A stretch of 64,000 nucleotides of DNA from an archaeon (GCA_024275415.1 JAJRZD010000014.1:1-64000), one strand, 5' to 3'. Positions 1-8,331 are shown, numbered from the stretch's first letter. Translations and numbers: made by a program. Notes: generated by a model from the sequence alone, not told the origin.

Positions 1-186
1 ATGAGTACTACAATTCAATGCCAGACTGCCCTAGAGATATTGGCTATAGAAACCTGTGCAATCGCTGGCACATGGGAAAATGCTACGGTGATATTTCTCG
101 CTGGCGCAGATTCCTGTGCAGATTCAAACGGCGGATTGTTTCGAATGAGCGAGTCGATGCTTGAGCACGAAGGCATTTGTCATTAA
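1..186 (+). CDS. C-terminal part of an unidentified gene, or a small ORF
   Basis: An open frame runs from the first base of the window to a TAA at 184-186. It has an ATG at base 1, but this may be an internal codon of a gene that starts before the window. The roughly 60 visible residues contain four cysteines and no motif I recognise. A strong GCGGAGGTGG ribosome site for the next gene follows directly after its stop, so the two may be co-transcribed. It could also be a spurious frame; confidence is low. Confidence 0.3.
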   Translation: MSTTIQCQTALEILAIETCAIAGTWENATVIFLAGADSCADSNGGLFRMSESMLEHEGICH

Positions 187-204
187 TTACGCGGAGGTGG
201 TACA

Positions 205-624
205 GTGAAAAAATATAGGAAGCAACTTATCAATATGCGTATTTTGTTTCTCGTAACTATCGCCTACGTCATATCTATCTATGTGATCTTTAGCGCAGAT
301 CCACTGATGTTTGTATTTTCAATGCTCTATTTGTCGATTACATTGTTTTTCATCTATGTCGAGTTCAATCAGAGATTGTCGTTCAGAATTCACAAATTGT
401 TGAACAGTCACAAAATGAAGTTCGATACTGCATTTTCGTCTGATTCGTCTGATATTTGCAATATTTGTGGATCAGAATATGTGGATTTCAATGAATGGCA
501 CCTCATTGAGCCACTGAACAAAATAGTACACTCTTTCCATGTGTGCATGACATGTGATGAATCAGGGATGTGGGAGGAATTCATTAACGAGAAACTAGGA
601 ATAGCGGAGGACCCGTCAAAATGA
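205..624 (+). CDS. Small two-TM membrane protein with a C-terminal zinc-binding Cys motif
   Basis: A 139-residue protein of no family I can name. It begins with GTG, preceded by GCGGAGGTGG. Residues about 10-30 and 35-55 form two hydrophobic helices. The soluble C-terminal half has two Cys pairs, CNIC (about residue 91) and CMTC (about residue 117), spaced as in a treble-clef or zinc-ribbon fold, with an acidic end. The stop codon overlaps the ATG of the next small ORF (ATGA at 621-624), which suggests translational coupling. The stretch is AT-richer than most of the window and lies beside a recombinase gene, so it may be part of an acquired element. Confidence 0.6.
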   Translation: MKKYRKQLINMRILFLVTIAYVISIYVIFSADPLMFVFSMLYLSITLFFIYVEFNQRLSFRIHKLLNSHKMKFDTAFSSDSSDICNICGSEYVDFNEWHLIEPLNKIVHSFHVCMTCDESGMWEEFINEKLGIAEDPSK

Positions 625-740
625 GTGCTGAGGTGGACTGGCAGGAGATATTCAAGAAACTGCTTGCTATAGCAAAGGAGGAACTAGAATCTGAACAAGG
701 ACGAGTTTCTGAGCGAGTTCAAGAAGAGGCTAAGGCTTGA
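621..740 (+). CDS. 39-codon ORF coupled to the upstream membrane gene and overlapping the recombinase start
   Basis: ATG at 621 overlaps the TGA of the upstream gene in the four bases ATGA, and the frame runs 39 codons to TGA at 738-740. The product would be a short, strongly charged helix (rich in Glu, Lys and Ala) beginning MSAEVDWQEI. Its second half overlaps, in another reading frame, the N-terminal coding region of the recombinase. It could be a real small protein, a device that carries ribosomes to the recombinase start, or the first part of a frameshifted recombinase. No homology is recognisable. Confidence 0.4.
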   Translation: MSAEVDWQEIFKKLLAIAKEELESEQGRVSERVQEEAKA

Positions 741-1698
741 GGGGCTGAGCAAGAAGACTATCAGCGATTATATGTTTCATGCAAAAAGAATCTATCCGAT
801 AACACAGGAGCGAGTAGAGAATGAATTACTCGGTCAAGTTAACAATTCGTCATACAATCTTGTTCTATCAATAATCAAGAAACTTGAGAAGACCATGAAT
901 TTACAGTTAGATCTTTCAAAGTTCAGATATCGCAAGACTAGTTCTCGTGTAAAGCATTACGAAGAACTTCTTACACGCGAAGAGATCTATTTGATTATTC
1001 AGAACGCACGGACAACCGAGGCCTCTGCTGCGATAGCTGTACTCTGGGACGGAGCACTTAGGGCAAGTGAACTACTTTCAATTAAATCACAAAATATACG
1101 TCAGGATGAATATGGCTATGTCGTTGTTGTTGATGGCAAAACAGGCACACGTCCGGTTCGGCTCATTGAAAGCTCAGGTTTTCTAAGTGCATATCTTCGT
1201 CAACGTGGTGATGAGCCTGGTAGAATCTTCGCGCACACAAGTGCATGGTTGCGTGGGCACATCTATCGAGCGACTTCACGTGCTAGAATCAAGAAGCGTG
1301 TATATCCACATCTTCTTCGACATACAAGGCTTACCGAGTTATCACAGAAGCTTCCTCGTCAGGCATTCACAAGTTTCGCGGGATGGGTAAATGATACTGG
1401 AATGGATACAATCTATGTGCACCTTTCGCAAAGCGACATTGATGAAGCTGTTTTGAAAGCTTCTGGAATAATCAAGGAAAAGACGGATAATGTTGTTCGT
1501 CGCTGTCCTCGTTGCCATATTCTTACACCTAGTCAAAGTCACTGCTGTAATTGTGGTTCACTATTGAAAGTCGAGGCTGATGATTTTGAGAAACTTAAAC
1601 TTGAAACGCTTATGTCGCGCGTCTTACAGGATCCAGATGTACAACGAGTAGTAATCAGCAAGTTGAAAGACATATTAGAAAAACAAAAACGGCTCTAG
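691..1698 (+). CDS. Tyrosine recombinase/integrase with a C-terminal zinc ribbon; probable CTG start
   Basis: Site-specific recombinase of the phage-integrase family. The catalytic domain shows the first Arg in GALRASELL, the HLLRHTRLT box with His and the second Arg, and the Tyr nucleophile in TIYVHLS. After it comes a zinc ribbon (CPRC, then CCNCG, about 15 residues apart) and a short helical tail. The first ATG is at 772, but the same frame upstream encodes a typical SAM-like N-terminal domain (FLSEFKKRL, GLSKKTISDY). That frame is closed by TAG at 685, so the likely start is CTG at 691, nine bases after AAGGAGG (675-681). From there the protein is about 335 residues. Its target site is not visible. 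It is convergent with hbd. Confidence 0.85.
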   Translation: MNKDEFLSEFKKRLRLEGLSKKTISDYMFHAKRIYPITQERVENELLGQVNNSSYNLVLSIIKKLEKTMNLQLDLSKFRYRKTSSRVKHYEELLTREEIYLIIQNARTTEASAAIAVLWDGALRASELLSIKSQNIRQDEYGYVVVVDGKTGTRPVRLIESSGFLSAYLRQRGDEPGRIFAHTSAWLRGHIYRATSRARIKKRVYPHLLRHTRLTELSQKLPRQAFTSFAGWVNDTGMDTIYVHLSQSDIDEAVLKASGIIKEKTDNVVRRCPRCHILTPSQSHCCNCGSLLKVEADDFEKLKLETLMSRVLQDPDVQRVVISKLKDILEKQKRL

Positions 1699-1733
1699 TA
1701 AGGATATTAGATGGAATGACAACAAAATGAAAT

Positions 1734-1759
1734 GAAAGAGAAGCCATTGCTTCCCTTTC
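1734..1759. terminator. Hairpin between convergent recombinase and hbd genes
   Basis: GAAAG-A-GAAGC, loop CATT, GCTTC-C-CTTTC forms two 5-bp stems separated by one mismatch. It lies in the 70-bp gap where the recombinase and the dehydrogenase end face to face. There is no clear T run, so a terminator role is inferred from position. Confidence 0.4.
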
Positions 1760-1768
1760 TCATGGTTC

Positions 1769-2650
1769 CTAGAACCTGTTTGGTACAGGCTTCTCTCCAG
1801 AATAATCGTAGAACCCCATTCCAGACTTCCGCCCTACCCATCCTGCGCGAACCATCTTCCTCAGAAGGGCTGGTGCGCGATACTTGCTGTCTTTGAATTC
1901 CTCTACAAAATAGTCAGAGATATAGAGCAGAGTGTCAAGTCCTACAAAATCAGCGAGTGTTAGAGGGCCCATCGGCCAGTTTAATCCTAGATGGATTGCA
2001 GTGTCCATGTCTTCTACTGTCGCGACACCTTCCTGAATCGCAAATATCGCCTCGTTGATTGCAGGGACAAGGAGGCGATTTACAGCAAATCCTGGAGCCT
2101 CGTTCACCAATACCGTCTTCTTTCCTACCTTGTGTGAAACCCTCTCAATGACCTTGACGGTTTCGTCAGTTGTTGCTTGACCTTTAATGATTTCCACAAG
2201 ACCCATGACTGGCACAGGATTAAAGAAGTGCATCCCTATGAATTTCTCTGGCCTCTTCGTCACAGCAGCCATCTGAGTTATGCTGATGCTTGAGGTGTTC
2301 GATGCAAGTATTGCGTGTTCAGGAGCCGCTTCATCTACCGCCTTCCATGTGTCTAGCTTCAGCTTGACAATCTCTGGAATGGCCTCGATGACCAGATCCG
2401 CATCTTCTACTGCTTCTTTCAGGTCAAGGACACCCTTGATTCGTCCTAGAGACGCATCTATCTCCTCTTGGGTTATCCGCCCCTTCTTGAGTCCTCTCTC
2501 AAGATTCTTCTTGATGGTAGCGAGACCCTTGTCTATGAACTTCTGGTCGATATCACGCATCTTCACTTCATAGCCCGCCTGAGCACAGACCTGAGCAATT
2601 CCATTGCCCATCTGTCCAGCACCCAGAACTGCAATCTTTCGAATATCCAA
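1769..2650 (-). CDS. hbd: 3-hydroxyacyl-CoA (3-hydroxybutyryl-CoA) dehydrogenase
   Basis: NAD(P)-dependent oxidoreductase that interconverts 3-hydroxyacyl-CoA and 3-oxoacyl-CoA in fatty-acid or butyrate-type metabolism; soluble. The N-terminal Rossmann fold carries GAGQMG; the HFFNPVPVM segment holds the catalytic His, and the C-terminal helical dimerisation domain ends in a typical GFYDYSG motif. About 293 residues, the usual single-function length. I place the start at TTG 2650, eight bases after GGAGG; another TTG lies 15 bases upstream (2665) because a 15-bp unit at 2646-2675 is exactly duplicated in tandem. No thiolase or enoyl-CoA hydratase gene lies beside it. Confidence 0.93.
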   Translation of the reverse strand: MDIRKIAVLGAGQMGNGIAQVCAQAGYEVKMRDIDQKFIDKGLATIKKNLERGLKKGRITQEEIDASLGRIKGVLDLKEAVEDADLVIEAIPEIVKLKLDTWKAVDEAAPEHAILASNTSSISITQMAAVTKRPEKFIGMHFFNPVPVMGLVEIIKGQATTDETVKVIERVSHKVGKKTVLVNEAPGFAVNRLLVPAINEAIFAIQEGVATVEDMDTAIHLGLNWPMGPLTLADFVGLDTLLYISDYFVEEFKDSKYRAPALLRKMVRAGWVGRKSGMGFYDYSGEKPVPNRF

Positions 2651-2675
2651 TATGACTTCCTCCAATATGACTTCC
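2646..2675. repeat. 15-bp perfect tandem duplication at the hbd start
   Basis: The unit TCCAATATGACTTCC occurs twice without spacer. Read on the minus strand, each copy carries a TTG start codon in the hbd frame, and the junction of the copies creates the GGAGG that precedes the downstream TTG. The duplication is a multiple of three, so both starts are in frame. Confidence 0.85.
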
Positions 2676-2782
2676 AGTTGCGTTCGCCTCCTTTCTGGGT
2701 CCGTAATATGTCTGTCGCAAGAGGTTTTTCCCTATAGTAACAAATTGTGACCCATTTCTGTGACCCTCAGTTGTGGCTCTGC

Positions 2783-2863
2783 TATATATACCAAAAGCCG
2801 AAGGCTAGTATCGTGAAACATCATGGTCATCGCCACTGCTCCCATTGACCACATAGGTGGTCA
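2783..2863. promoter_or_regulatory. TATA-like element and palindromic operator-like site upstream of the MFS unit
   Basis: CTATATATACC near 2780-2790 is a good archaeal TATA box, readable on either strand, between hbd (leftward) and the permease unit (rightward). At 2846-2863 TGACCAC-ATAG-GTGGTCA is a perfect 7-bp inverted repeat, a shape suited to a dimeric regulator. The rest of the gap before 2927 has no other gene. Regulation is inferred from position only. Confidence 0.35.
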
Positions 2864-2926
2864 CTTTCTCCCATCAGCAGCATATACAGTGACCAGCCTG
2901 TTGTGTTTCATGAGGTGATAGATATA

Positions 2927-3031
2927 ATGAAGAAAACAAAGACACACCCTGAACGAAGCGCCCCCCCACGAGGCCAAACACCTGACCTTCGCACGTTTGT
3001 TTACCGTTACCATTGGAGGTTGGACGAATGA
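2927..3031 (+). CDS. 34-residue ORF translationally coupled to the MFS permease
   Basis: ATG at 2927 follows TGAGGTGAT with a 7-base spacer, a good ribosome site. The frame encodes a basic, proline-containing 34-residue peptide beginning MKKTKTHPER, and its TGA (3029-3031) overlaps the permease ATG at 3028 as ATGA. The permease's own GGAGG lies inside the last codons of this ORF. It may be a leader peptide or just an upstream ORF feeding ribosomes to the permease. No homology is recognised; it is too short to judge by composition. Confidence 0.45.
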   Translation: MKKTKTHPERSAPPRGQTPDLRTFVYRYHWRLDE

Positions 3032-4482
3032 GTCGGCTCTCTGGATTTTTTGGTTTCCCGGATGCCAGTGGTGATATTCATCGGTTATCAGTCCTGCTGG
3101 CACTCCTTCTTCCAATCGTTGCCTTGACAATCACTCTTTCGAGCACGTTCTTCATAATATTCATTGCCGAGTGGCTTGGGAACGGCTCATACATCGAAGG
3201 GCTTGCTCTAGTTGGTGTCATGACAGTCCTGCAAATGGCAGTGCAGACCATCTTCGACTATCCGACAGCAGCGCTTGGGGACGCTCTGGGACACAAATGG
3301 ATCATCATGTCGTCCTTTCTCACATTCTCATTGGGCTTTTACATGGTGTCGCTAATTGGTCCTGGCACCTCTATAGTCTTCGTAGCAGTACTCTTTCTAC
3401 TGATGGGCTTTGGGAACTCTCAGCTAAGTGGGACGTTCATGGCATGGTTTGATAACAACTATCGAGTGGCCATGCCGGGCGACAGTGACCGCAAGCAATA
3501 TGGTGTATTCCTTGGTAAGGTAGGGATGCTCTTTCAAATAGTCGCCACGTTATCATTGATCCCTGGCAGCATCCTTGCTGTCATTTTTGGACGACCTTGG
3601 GTGTTCCAGATGCAGGCAATTCTGTGCATTATAATTGCTCTTGCCTGTTTCAAACTGATAGAGGATCTCCCTGAAGTCAAGGCAGCACGGACTAAGCGCC
3701 CATCCTTCAGCGAGTATACTGGCGTACTTTCTGACGGCATACGATTCCTGTTCAGCGACAAATATGTAACGTACCTCATTCTGGGAGGCTGTATCGTTAT
3801 GAGCACAGGAATGGTCTGGGGCAGCTTGATATTGTTCCCTATGTACTTCGCGTACCTCTTGACTGATGTGGCTGTTTCAAGCTTTAGGACGTTATTGTTT
3901 GGGATAGGTGTTGTAAATCAAGAGCGAAGTGGAGTCTGGTCCAAGCGGTTCGAGCCCAAGAAATGGATCCCTAGATTCAGATTCTTGCAGATGACAGGAG
4001 CGATGTTCTACATGGTTTTCGCGGTGGTCATGCTACTCTTTCCTCCTACATATACTGCTGTTGACATGCTCTCTCTCACTGTTCCATTCACCCAGCTTAT
4101 CATCATGCAGATCCCCTCCTCAAGTATAGTCCCTCTACTACTGATGCTGGTTACATTCACCATAAGCGGTTTCTTCGGAGGCTTCGCTGAGATTCTGACT
4201 CAGCGTGAACTGCTTGATGTCATTCCCAACAACATCAGAAACAGCATGTATTCTCTATCTCCAACCATTGCAACTCTGTTGGCAATGCCACAGATTGCAT
4301 TCTTCGGATGGCTCATCCCCGCAGGAGGGTTCCCCATCACACTTGCTCTTGCTGCCACGATATCCTTTGTGGGAGTGGTCTTGATTGCCAAAGGCCTGAG
4401 CCATCCGAAACCTATGGCTTCCGACCTTGTTCAGGTTCCTCAAGCTGAACCAAAGTCCATTAGTACAATACCGGAAGAGTAG
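3028..4482 (+). CDS. Major facilitator superfamily permease
   Basis: A 484-residue polytopic membrane protein with about twelve hydrophobic segments. After the second helix comes a segment with the MFS loop layout (DYPTAALGDALGHKW, the counterpart of the GxLaDrxGrr motif). A central charged loop (RTKRPSFSEY region) separates the six-helix halves. The start is ATG 3028, eight bases after GGAGG; a TTG at 3013 in frame is less likely because it lacks a ribosome site. The substrate cannot be told. It lies behind a 34-codon ORF and a palindromic operator-like site, and a hairpin at 4470-4495 ends the unit. Confidence 0.85.
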   Translation: MSRLSGFFGFPDASGDIHRLSVLLALLLPIVALTITLSSTFFIIFIAEWLGNGSYIEGLALVGVMTVLQMAVQTIFDYPTAALGDALGHKWIIMSSFLTFSLGFYMVSLIGPGTSIVFVAVLFLLMGFGNSQLSGTFMAWFDNNYRVAMPGDSDRKQYGVFLGKVGMLFQIVATLSLIPGSILAVIFGRPWVFQMQAILCIIIALACFKLIEDLPEVKAARTKRPSFSEYTGVLSDGIRFLFSDKYVTYLILGGCIVMSTGMVWGSLILFPMYFAYLLTDVAVSSFRTLLFGIGVVNQERSGVWSKRFEPKKWIPRFRFLQMTGAMFYMVFAVVMLLFPPTYTAVDMLSLTVPFTQLIIMQIPSSSIVPLLLMLVTFTISGFFGGFAEILTQRELLDVIPNNIRNSMYSLSPTIATLLAMPQIAFFGWLIPAGGFPITLALAATISFVGVVLIAKGLSHPKPMASDLVQVPQAEPKSISTIPEE

Positions 4483-4495
4483 AACCCCTTCCGGT
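4470..4495 (+). terminator. Hairpin terminator at the end of the MFS gene
   Basis: ACCGGAAG and CTTCCGGT form a perfect 8-bp stem around a 10-base loop that contains the permease stop codon. It is followed by the pyrimidine-rich tail CTATTTACTTTCC. Confidence 0.55.
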
Positions 4496-4569
4496 CTATT
4501 TACTTTCCAATTATTATGTGGTAGTAACATTAATACTCTTACAAGCTATCTGAACTGATGTGAAACAAT

Positions 4570-5313
4570 ATGAATGGCCGTCCAACATTTCTAACGGTTT
4601 CCTATTCGAGTGGTGGTCTTGACACCCTTGGATACGAGAAGAAAATGGTTCGCGAAAAGGATGTGAAGTTCGATGGTGAAGATGGCTCTCTGGAGCTGAC
4701 TGACATCCGCATTGTCTGGTATAAGAAACCATCCAAATGGGGTGGGCTTAAGAAGGTGGGTGCGGTTGCAGGAGCCCTTGCTGCAGCAGCAGCGGTCGAT
4801 GCGATTGGTGACTCTGTAGGCGGATATGCAGGTCGTGCAATTAGCAGGACTGGGAGAAACATGGGTTACCTTGCCGTGGGTGCAGCCATCTCAAGTTGGA
4901 CTATGGATTCCTATTATAATAGAGATAAGAACGGGAACACCGAGAGCCTGGCTGTTCCACTAGTTGCGATTGCTCAGGCTGCACAGAGCGGTGACCGATT
5001 GGTTCTCGAATTGAAATCCGGTGGCACCATGCAGTTCAAGTTCAAGCAGAAGAAAGTGATTCCGTCAATAATTGCAAACATCACATCTGCCCAAAATGAC
5101 GGCAAGTGTCCATATTGTGGGACTTCAGCAGGAAATGCGGTCAAATGTCCTAACTGTGGAGCTGCGCTTGAAGGCAGTGGAGGAGACCCATCATCAGGTA
5201 CCACAGAGTCCGTCACAATTACTATGGGTGAAGGAAACAAATTCTGTACCAATTGCGGAAATCCAGCACCCGGTGATGCACGTTTCTGCGGAAAGTGTGG
5301 GAACCCAATGTAG
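4570..5313 (+). CDS. PH-like domain protein with two C-terminal zinc ribbons
   Basis: A 247-residue protein of uncertain role. Residues 1-55 and 110-165 look like beta strands of a PH/GRAM-like fold, interrupted by a Gly/Ala-rich hydrophobic stretch (about 58-105) that could sit in or on a membrane. Two zinc ribbons follow: CPYCG...CPNCG (about 178-198) and CTNCG...CGKCG (about 222-245). Similar tails occur on many archaeal and bacterial zinc-ribbon proteins that bind partners rather than DNA. ATG at 4570 follows a weak ribosome site. It is convergent with cofE, with a hairpin between them. I cannot name its function. Confidence 0.7.
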   Translation: MNGRPTFLTVSYSSGGLDTLGYEKKMVREKDVKFDGEDGSLELTDIRIVWYKKPSKWGGLKKVGAVAGALAAAAAVDAIGDSVGGYAGRAISRTGRNMGYLAVGAAISSWTMDSYYNRDKNGNTESLAVPLVAIAQAAQSGDRLVLELKSGGTMQFKFKQKKVIPSIIANITSAQNDGKCPYCGTSAGNAVKCPNCGAALEGSGGDPSSGTTESVTITMGEGNKFCTNCGNPAPGDARFCGKCGNPM

Positions 5314-5327
5314 CATACCAGAACGAT

Positions 5328-5358
5328 TGGAATGAGAGGTGTTCTCACCTCTATTCCA
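5328..5358. terminator. Bidirectional hairpin between the zinc-ribbon gene and cofE
   Basis: TGGAAT then AGAGGTG, loop TTCT, CACCTCT then ATTCCA: 13 paired bases with one bulged G. It lies between two genes that end toward each other (5313 on plus, 5361 on minus). Confidence 0.6.
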
Positions 5359-5360
5359 TT

Positions 5361-6113
5361 CTACAGAAACAAATTCTCTTTTCTGGCACGGTGAATGTCC
5401 GATGCCGTTTCTTTTCCTTTATCATAGCGATAGCCTCGGACTATGACGGCAGGGACTGCTTCATCTGCTTGCCCCATGACAAGCTCTGCTGCTGAAGCAA
5501 TTTGATCCACCTGACATACCAAAGAGCATTGCAATGTTCTTGAATAGAGGTCTCTTTTTCCTTTGTTATGTTTGAATGCATCTATCCCCGAACACCCAAT
5601 CGCGATGTTTATTGCGCCTTTCCTCCACGGTCGCCCTTCAGTGTCAGAAATGATGACGGCAATATCTTTGTTCAATATCTTCTGCAGTCCTGTTCGGATG
5701 GATTTCGCGCTATAATCTGAATTGGTAGGCAGTAGGACATATGAATCAGGAGGAGCATTGGAATGGTCGACCCCGCTGAAGTTACAGATGTGGCCATCTC
5801 GCAATTCGGTTATGAGTGCTCGTTCTTTTCTTAGTATACTCCTACTCTCTTGGAGGGCTATCTCGACCTGATATGTATCGAAATTGTTTCGTTTGGCGAT
5901 GGCACCTGCCCTTGAAGATACCGCTATTTCGGATTTGTGTACTATTCTTCCTTCAGACTTTGAAACGATAGTATGCGCTATCACAATGACATCACCATCC
6001 TTGACATCTATCCCAGACCCGGTGATGGCATCTGTGATGATTGTTGGCAAGTCATCGTTCTCTTGAATCAATGGAATACCTTTGATGGGAATAATTTCGA
6101 TGATATCCGTCAT
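5361..6113 (-). CDS. cofE: Coenzyme F420-0:L-glutamate ligase
   Basis: GTP-dependent ligase that adds L-glutamate residues to coenzyme F420-0, late in F420 synthesis. Family features are clear: the N-terminal VIPIKGIP-type strand, a KDGDVIVIAHTIVSKSEGR segment, the SDTEGRPWRKG box and an ADEAVPAVIVRGY stretch near the C terminus. From ATG 6113 the protein has about 250 residues, the usual size; an ATG 57 bases upstream would add an atypical extension. Neither start has a convincing ribosome site. The gene implies that this organism makes F420. It faces the zinc-ribbon gene and is divergent from top6B. Confidence 0.93.
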   Translation of the reverse strand: MTDIIEIIPIKGIPLIQENDDLPTIITDAITGSGIDVKDGDVIVIAHTIVSKSEGRIVHKSEIAVSSRAGAIAKRNNFDTYQVEIALQESRSILRKERALITELRDGHICNFSGVDHSNAPPDSYVLLPTNSDYSAKSIRTGLQKILNKDIAVIISDTEGRPWRKGAINIAIGCSGIDAFKHNKGKRDLYSRTLQCSLVCQVDQIASAAELVMGQADEAVPAVIVRGYRYDKGKETASDIHRARKENLFL

Positions 6114-6354
6114 TGTGTCCAAAACCTGTATCGACAATCGCTCAATACCCAAAAAAAGGATGAGGTCCATAGAACTGGACTAGAATGCCATTCTGTGACC
6201 ATTTAAGGCATCTACAGGAAAACATTATAGGAGAAAACGTTGAGAAACACGAAGTCTTAGAAAGACGCATATATCAATTTCAAGTACTATGCGTTGTGTT
6301 TTGCGAGTTACTCCGCCAACGACACAGACAGCAATCTTGTGGTGTGATAATAAA

Positions 6355-8331
6355 ATGGGCAAGAAGGAATCTAGTGCTTACACAGATAGTGGAGGCGACA
6401 TTAGACAAGGCACCATTGCGAAATTCATGCGTAAAAGGACTCAGCTAGTTGGTTTTGAAACCGGTCTGAACAAGCATACACAGTATGCAATCGAGTTCTT
6501 GGACAATGCAATAGATGCGATTGAGAGTTGGTGGTGGAAGGCCGATAGTCATCCTCGACTTCAGGATAGTTTGGATCCAGCAATCATCGAAGAGGTCAAG
6601 GCAAAGCTCAAAGATGAACTGTACGATTCGATATCATTGAGCAAGCGTTTTGAGCGAGATGTGCGTGCCGGGAAAGAAATCAGTCTGCCCCCTCAAAAGA
6701 AGGAGTCCCTTGATGATAGGCTTACACAATTTCGGAAATTCCTTGTTCCATTCAGGTCTCTCATCAACAAAAGAGAGCCTCTGGTCGTGATCAAGCTGAC
6801 CGAGGTGTTCATGCCCGACCTCATCCCCATTGATGATGATGAGGGTTTCAAGGTGTACGAGTTCGTCTGTTTTGACAACGGTGTGGGTATGGTTCCCAGA
6901 GATTTAGAGAAATATGGGATATACCTTGCTTCTAGCAAGTCCGAGAAACTGAGGCAGACGCGAGGAAGTCAGGGATTTGGCGCTCCTTCCGCATTCAGCG
7001 ATGCGCAGAACACCACAGGAAAGCCCATCTTTACAGTATCGAAGCGTTTCACTGCGGACAAGGCAATCGCTGCTGATTTCTATACGACCACTGCGAACAC
7101 AAAAGATTACGTCAGCGGCCCCATCGAAATCGATCTGCCTTTCAAGCATGGGACCTACATCCGTTTGAATTACCTCAACATCCAATACCGAAGAGGGTAT
7201 GCTGATACCTACTGTGAAATGGCTTCACTTCTTAATCCCCATGTCACGATTGTCTTCATAGATCCTTATGGTGAGGTACATGTTCATCCAAGAAAAGTAA
7301 AGGAGTTCCCAAAGGAGCCAAAGTATGCCCAACCACATCCCGCAAGCATACGCATCGGAGAGTTTCAAGATCTCCTTCGTGAATCCGGGACTAGAGACCT
7401 CAAGAGCTTCCTGACCAAGGCATTTGTACGCCTCAGCGATAACAAGGCAAAGAAGATAATCGCCGCAGCAAACAAGGATCTCAGAAGACGGCACCTTGAT
7501 ACATTATCTCCTAGCACTCCGACTGACACTCTGGATAAGACTGAGGTCGAGCTACTTTACAAGGCGTTCTCCAATGAGGACTATATTGCTCCACCAACGG
7601 ACACGGTCGTACCAGTTGGAGAAGAGGTTCTTGAGGAAACTATCAGGAAGGCGTACAATCCTGACTTTGTAGCAGCAGTCACTAGGAAACCCACATCTGG
7701 AAAAGGACTATCATTCGCCGTAGAGGTGTGTATTGCCTATGGTGGCGAGATACGTAATGCAACTTCAGCTCCGATGGTACTCTGGAGATTCGTGAACCGA
7801 GTCCCTAAGCTGCGGGATAATAGCGACTGTGCCACATGGAAGGCAACGACCTTAGTTAACTGGAAAAACTACAAAGTCCCGACGTTTGACAATGGGATTC
7901 CTCGTGGCCCTATGATGATTCTCATTCATGTCGCCGGAGCATATGTCCATGTCATGTTCAAAGGACAAAGCAAGCAGGCGCTTGCAGAGGACGAGGTGTT
8001 GCTGAAGGAGATCAAGCTTGCATTGGAGGATGCAGGTCGGAAGTTCAGGAGATTTATCACCCGAAGAGAAACTGCACGACGAAAGGCAAAGCGTGCTGGA
8101 ATCCTTGCCATGTATGCAGACCAGTTTGCTCAAAGCCTAACGAATATCGTAAATGATGCATTAGGAAAACCAAAGTTCGATGCCGAACTCATCGCAAGTA
8201 AGCTTAGAGACTCCATTTCTGGTTTCGAAATGGAAAAGGATCAAGCTGAAACCGAAAGTGATACAGTAGGAACCGATCTGATTGCTGATATCCCGCTGGG
8301 GGATGGTTCTAAAAGCGAAACAGAGGTGTAG
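6355..8331 (+). CDS. top6B: DNA topoisomerase VI subunit B
   Basis: ATPase subunit of the type IIB topoisomerase that passes one duplex through a double-strand break made by subunit A. The GHKL fold is visible: N-box EFLDNAIDAIE (about residue 48), G1 box DNGVGM, a G2 region RGSQGFGAPSAF that departs from the usual RGQQGxGxS/G form, and the TTGKP segment. A transducer domain and a long helical C-terminal tail follow. From ATG 6355 it has about 658 residues, at the large end for the family; an in-frame start at 6289 is less likely. The downstream subunit A gene starts directly at its stop codon, so the two are translated as a unit. Confidence 0.93.
   Translation: MGKKESSAYTDSGGDIRQGTIAKFMRKRTQLVGFETGLNKHTQYAIEFLDNAIDAIESWWWKADSHPRLQDSLDPAIIEEVKAKLKDELYDSISLSKRFERDVRAGKEISLPPQKKESLDDRLTQFRKFLVPFRSLINKREPLVVIKLTEVFMPDLIPIDDDEGFKVYEFVCFDNGVGMVPRDLEKYGIYLASSKSEKLRQTRGSQGFGAPSAFSDAQNTTGKPIFTVSKRFTADKAIAADFYTTTANTKDYVSGPIEIDLPFKHGTYIRLNYLNIQYRRGYADTYCEMASLLNPHVTIVFIDPYGEVHVHPRKVKEFPKEPKYAQPHPASIRIGEFQDLLRESGTRDLKSFLTKAFVRLSDNKAKKIIAAANKDLRRRHLDTLSPSTPTDTLDKTEVELLYKAFSNEDYIAPPTDTVVPVGEEVLEETIRKAYNPDFVAAVTRKPTSGKGLSFAVEVCIAYGGEIRNATSAPMVLWRFVNRVPKLRDNSDCATWKATTLVNWKNYKVPTFDNGIPRGPMMILIHVAGAYVHVMFKGQSKQALAEDEVLLKEIKLALEDAGRKFRRFITRRETARRKAKRAGILAMYADQFAQSLTNIVNDALGKPKFDAELIASKLRDSISGFEMEKDQAETESDTVGTDLIADIPLGDGSKSETEV

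Noticed and set aside
2861-3130. 89-codon minus-strand frame before the permease
   Set aside because: It is antisense to the small ORF and to the permease start, with no sign of a gene.
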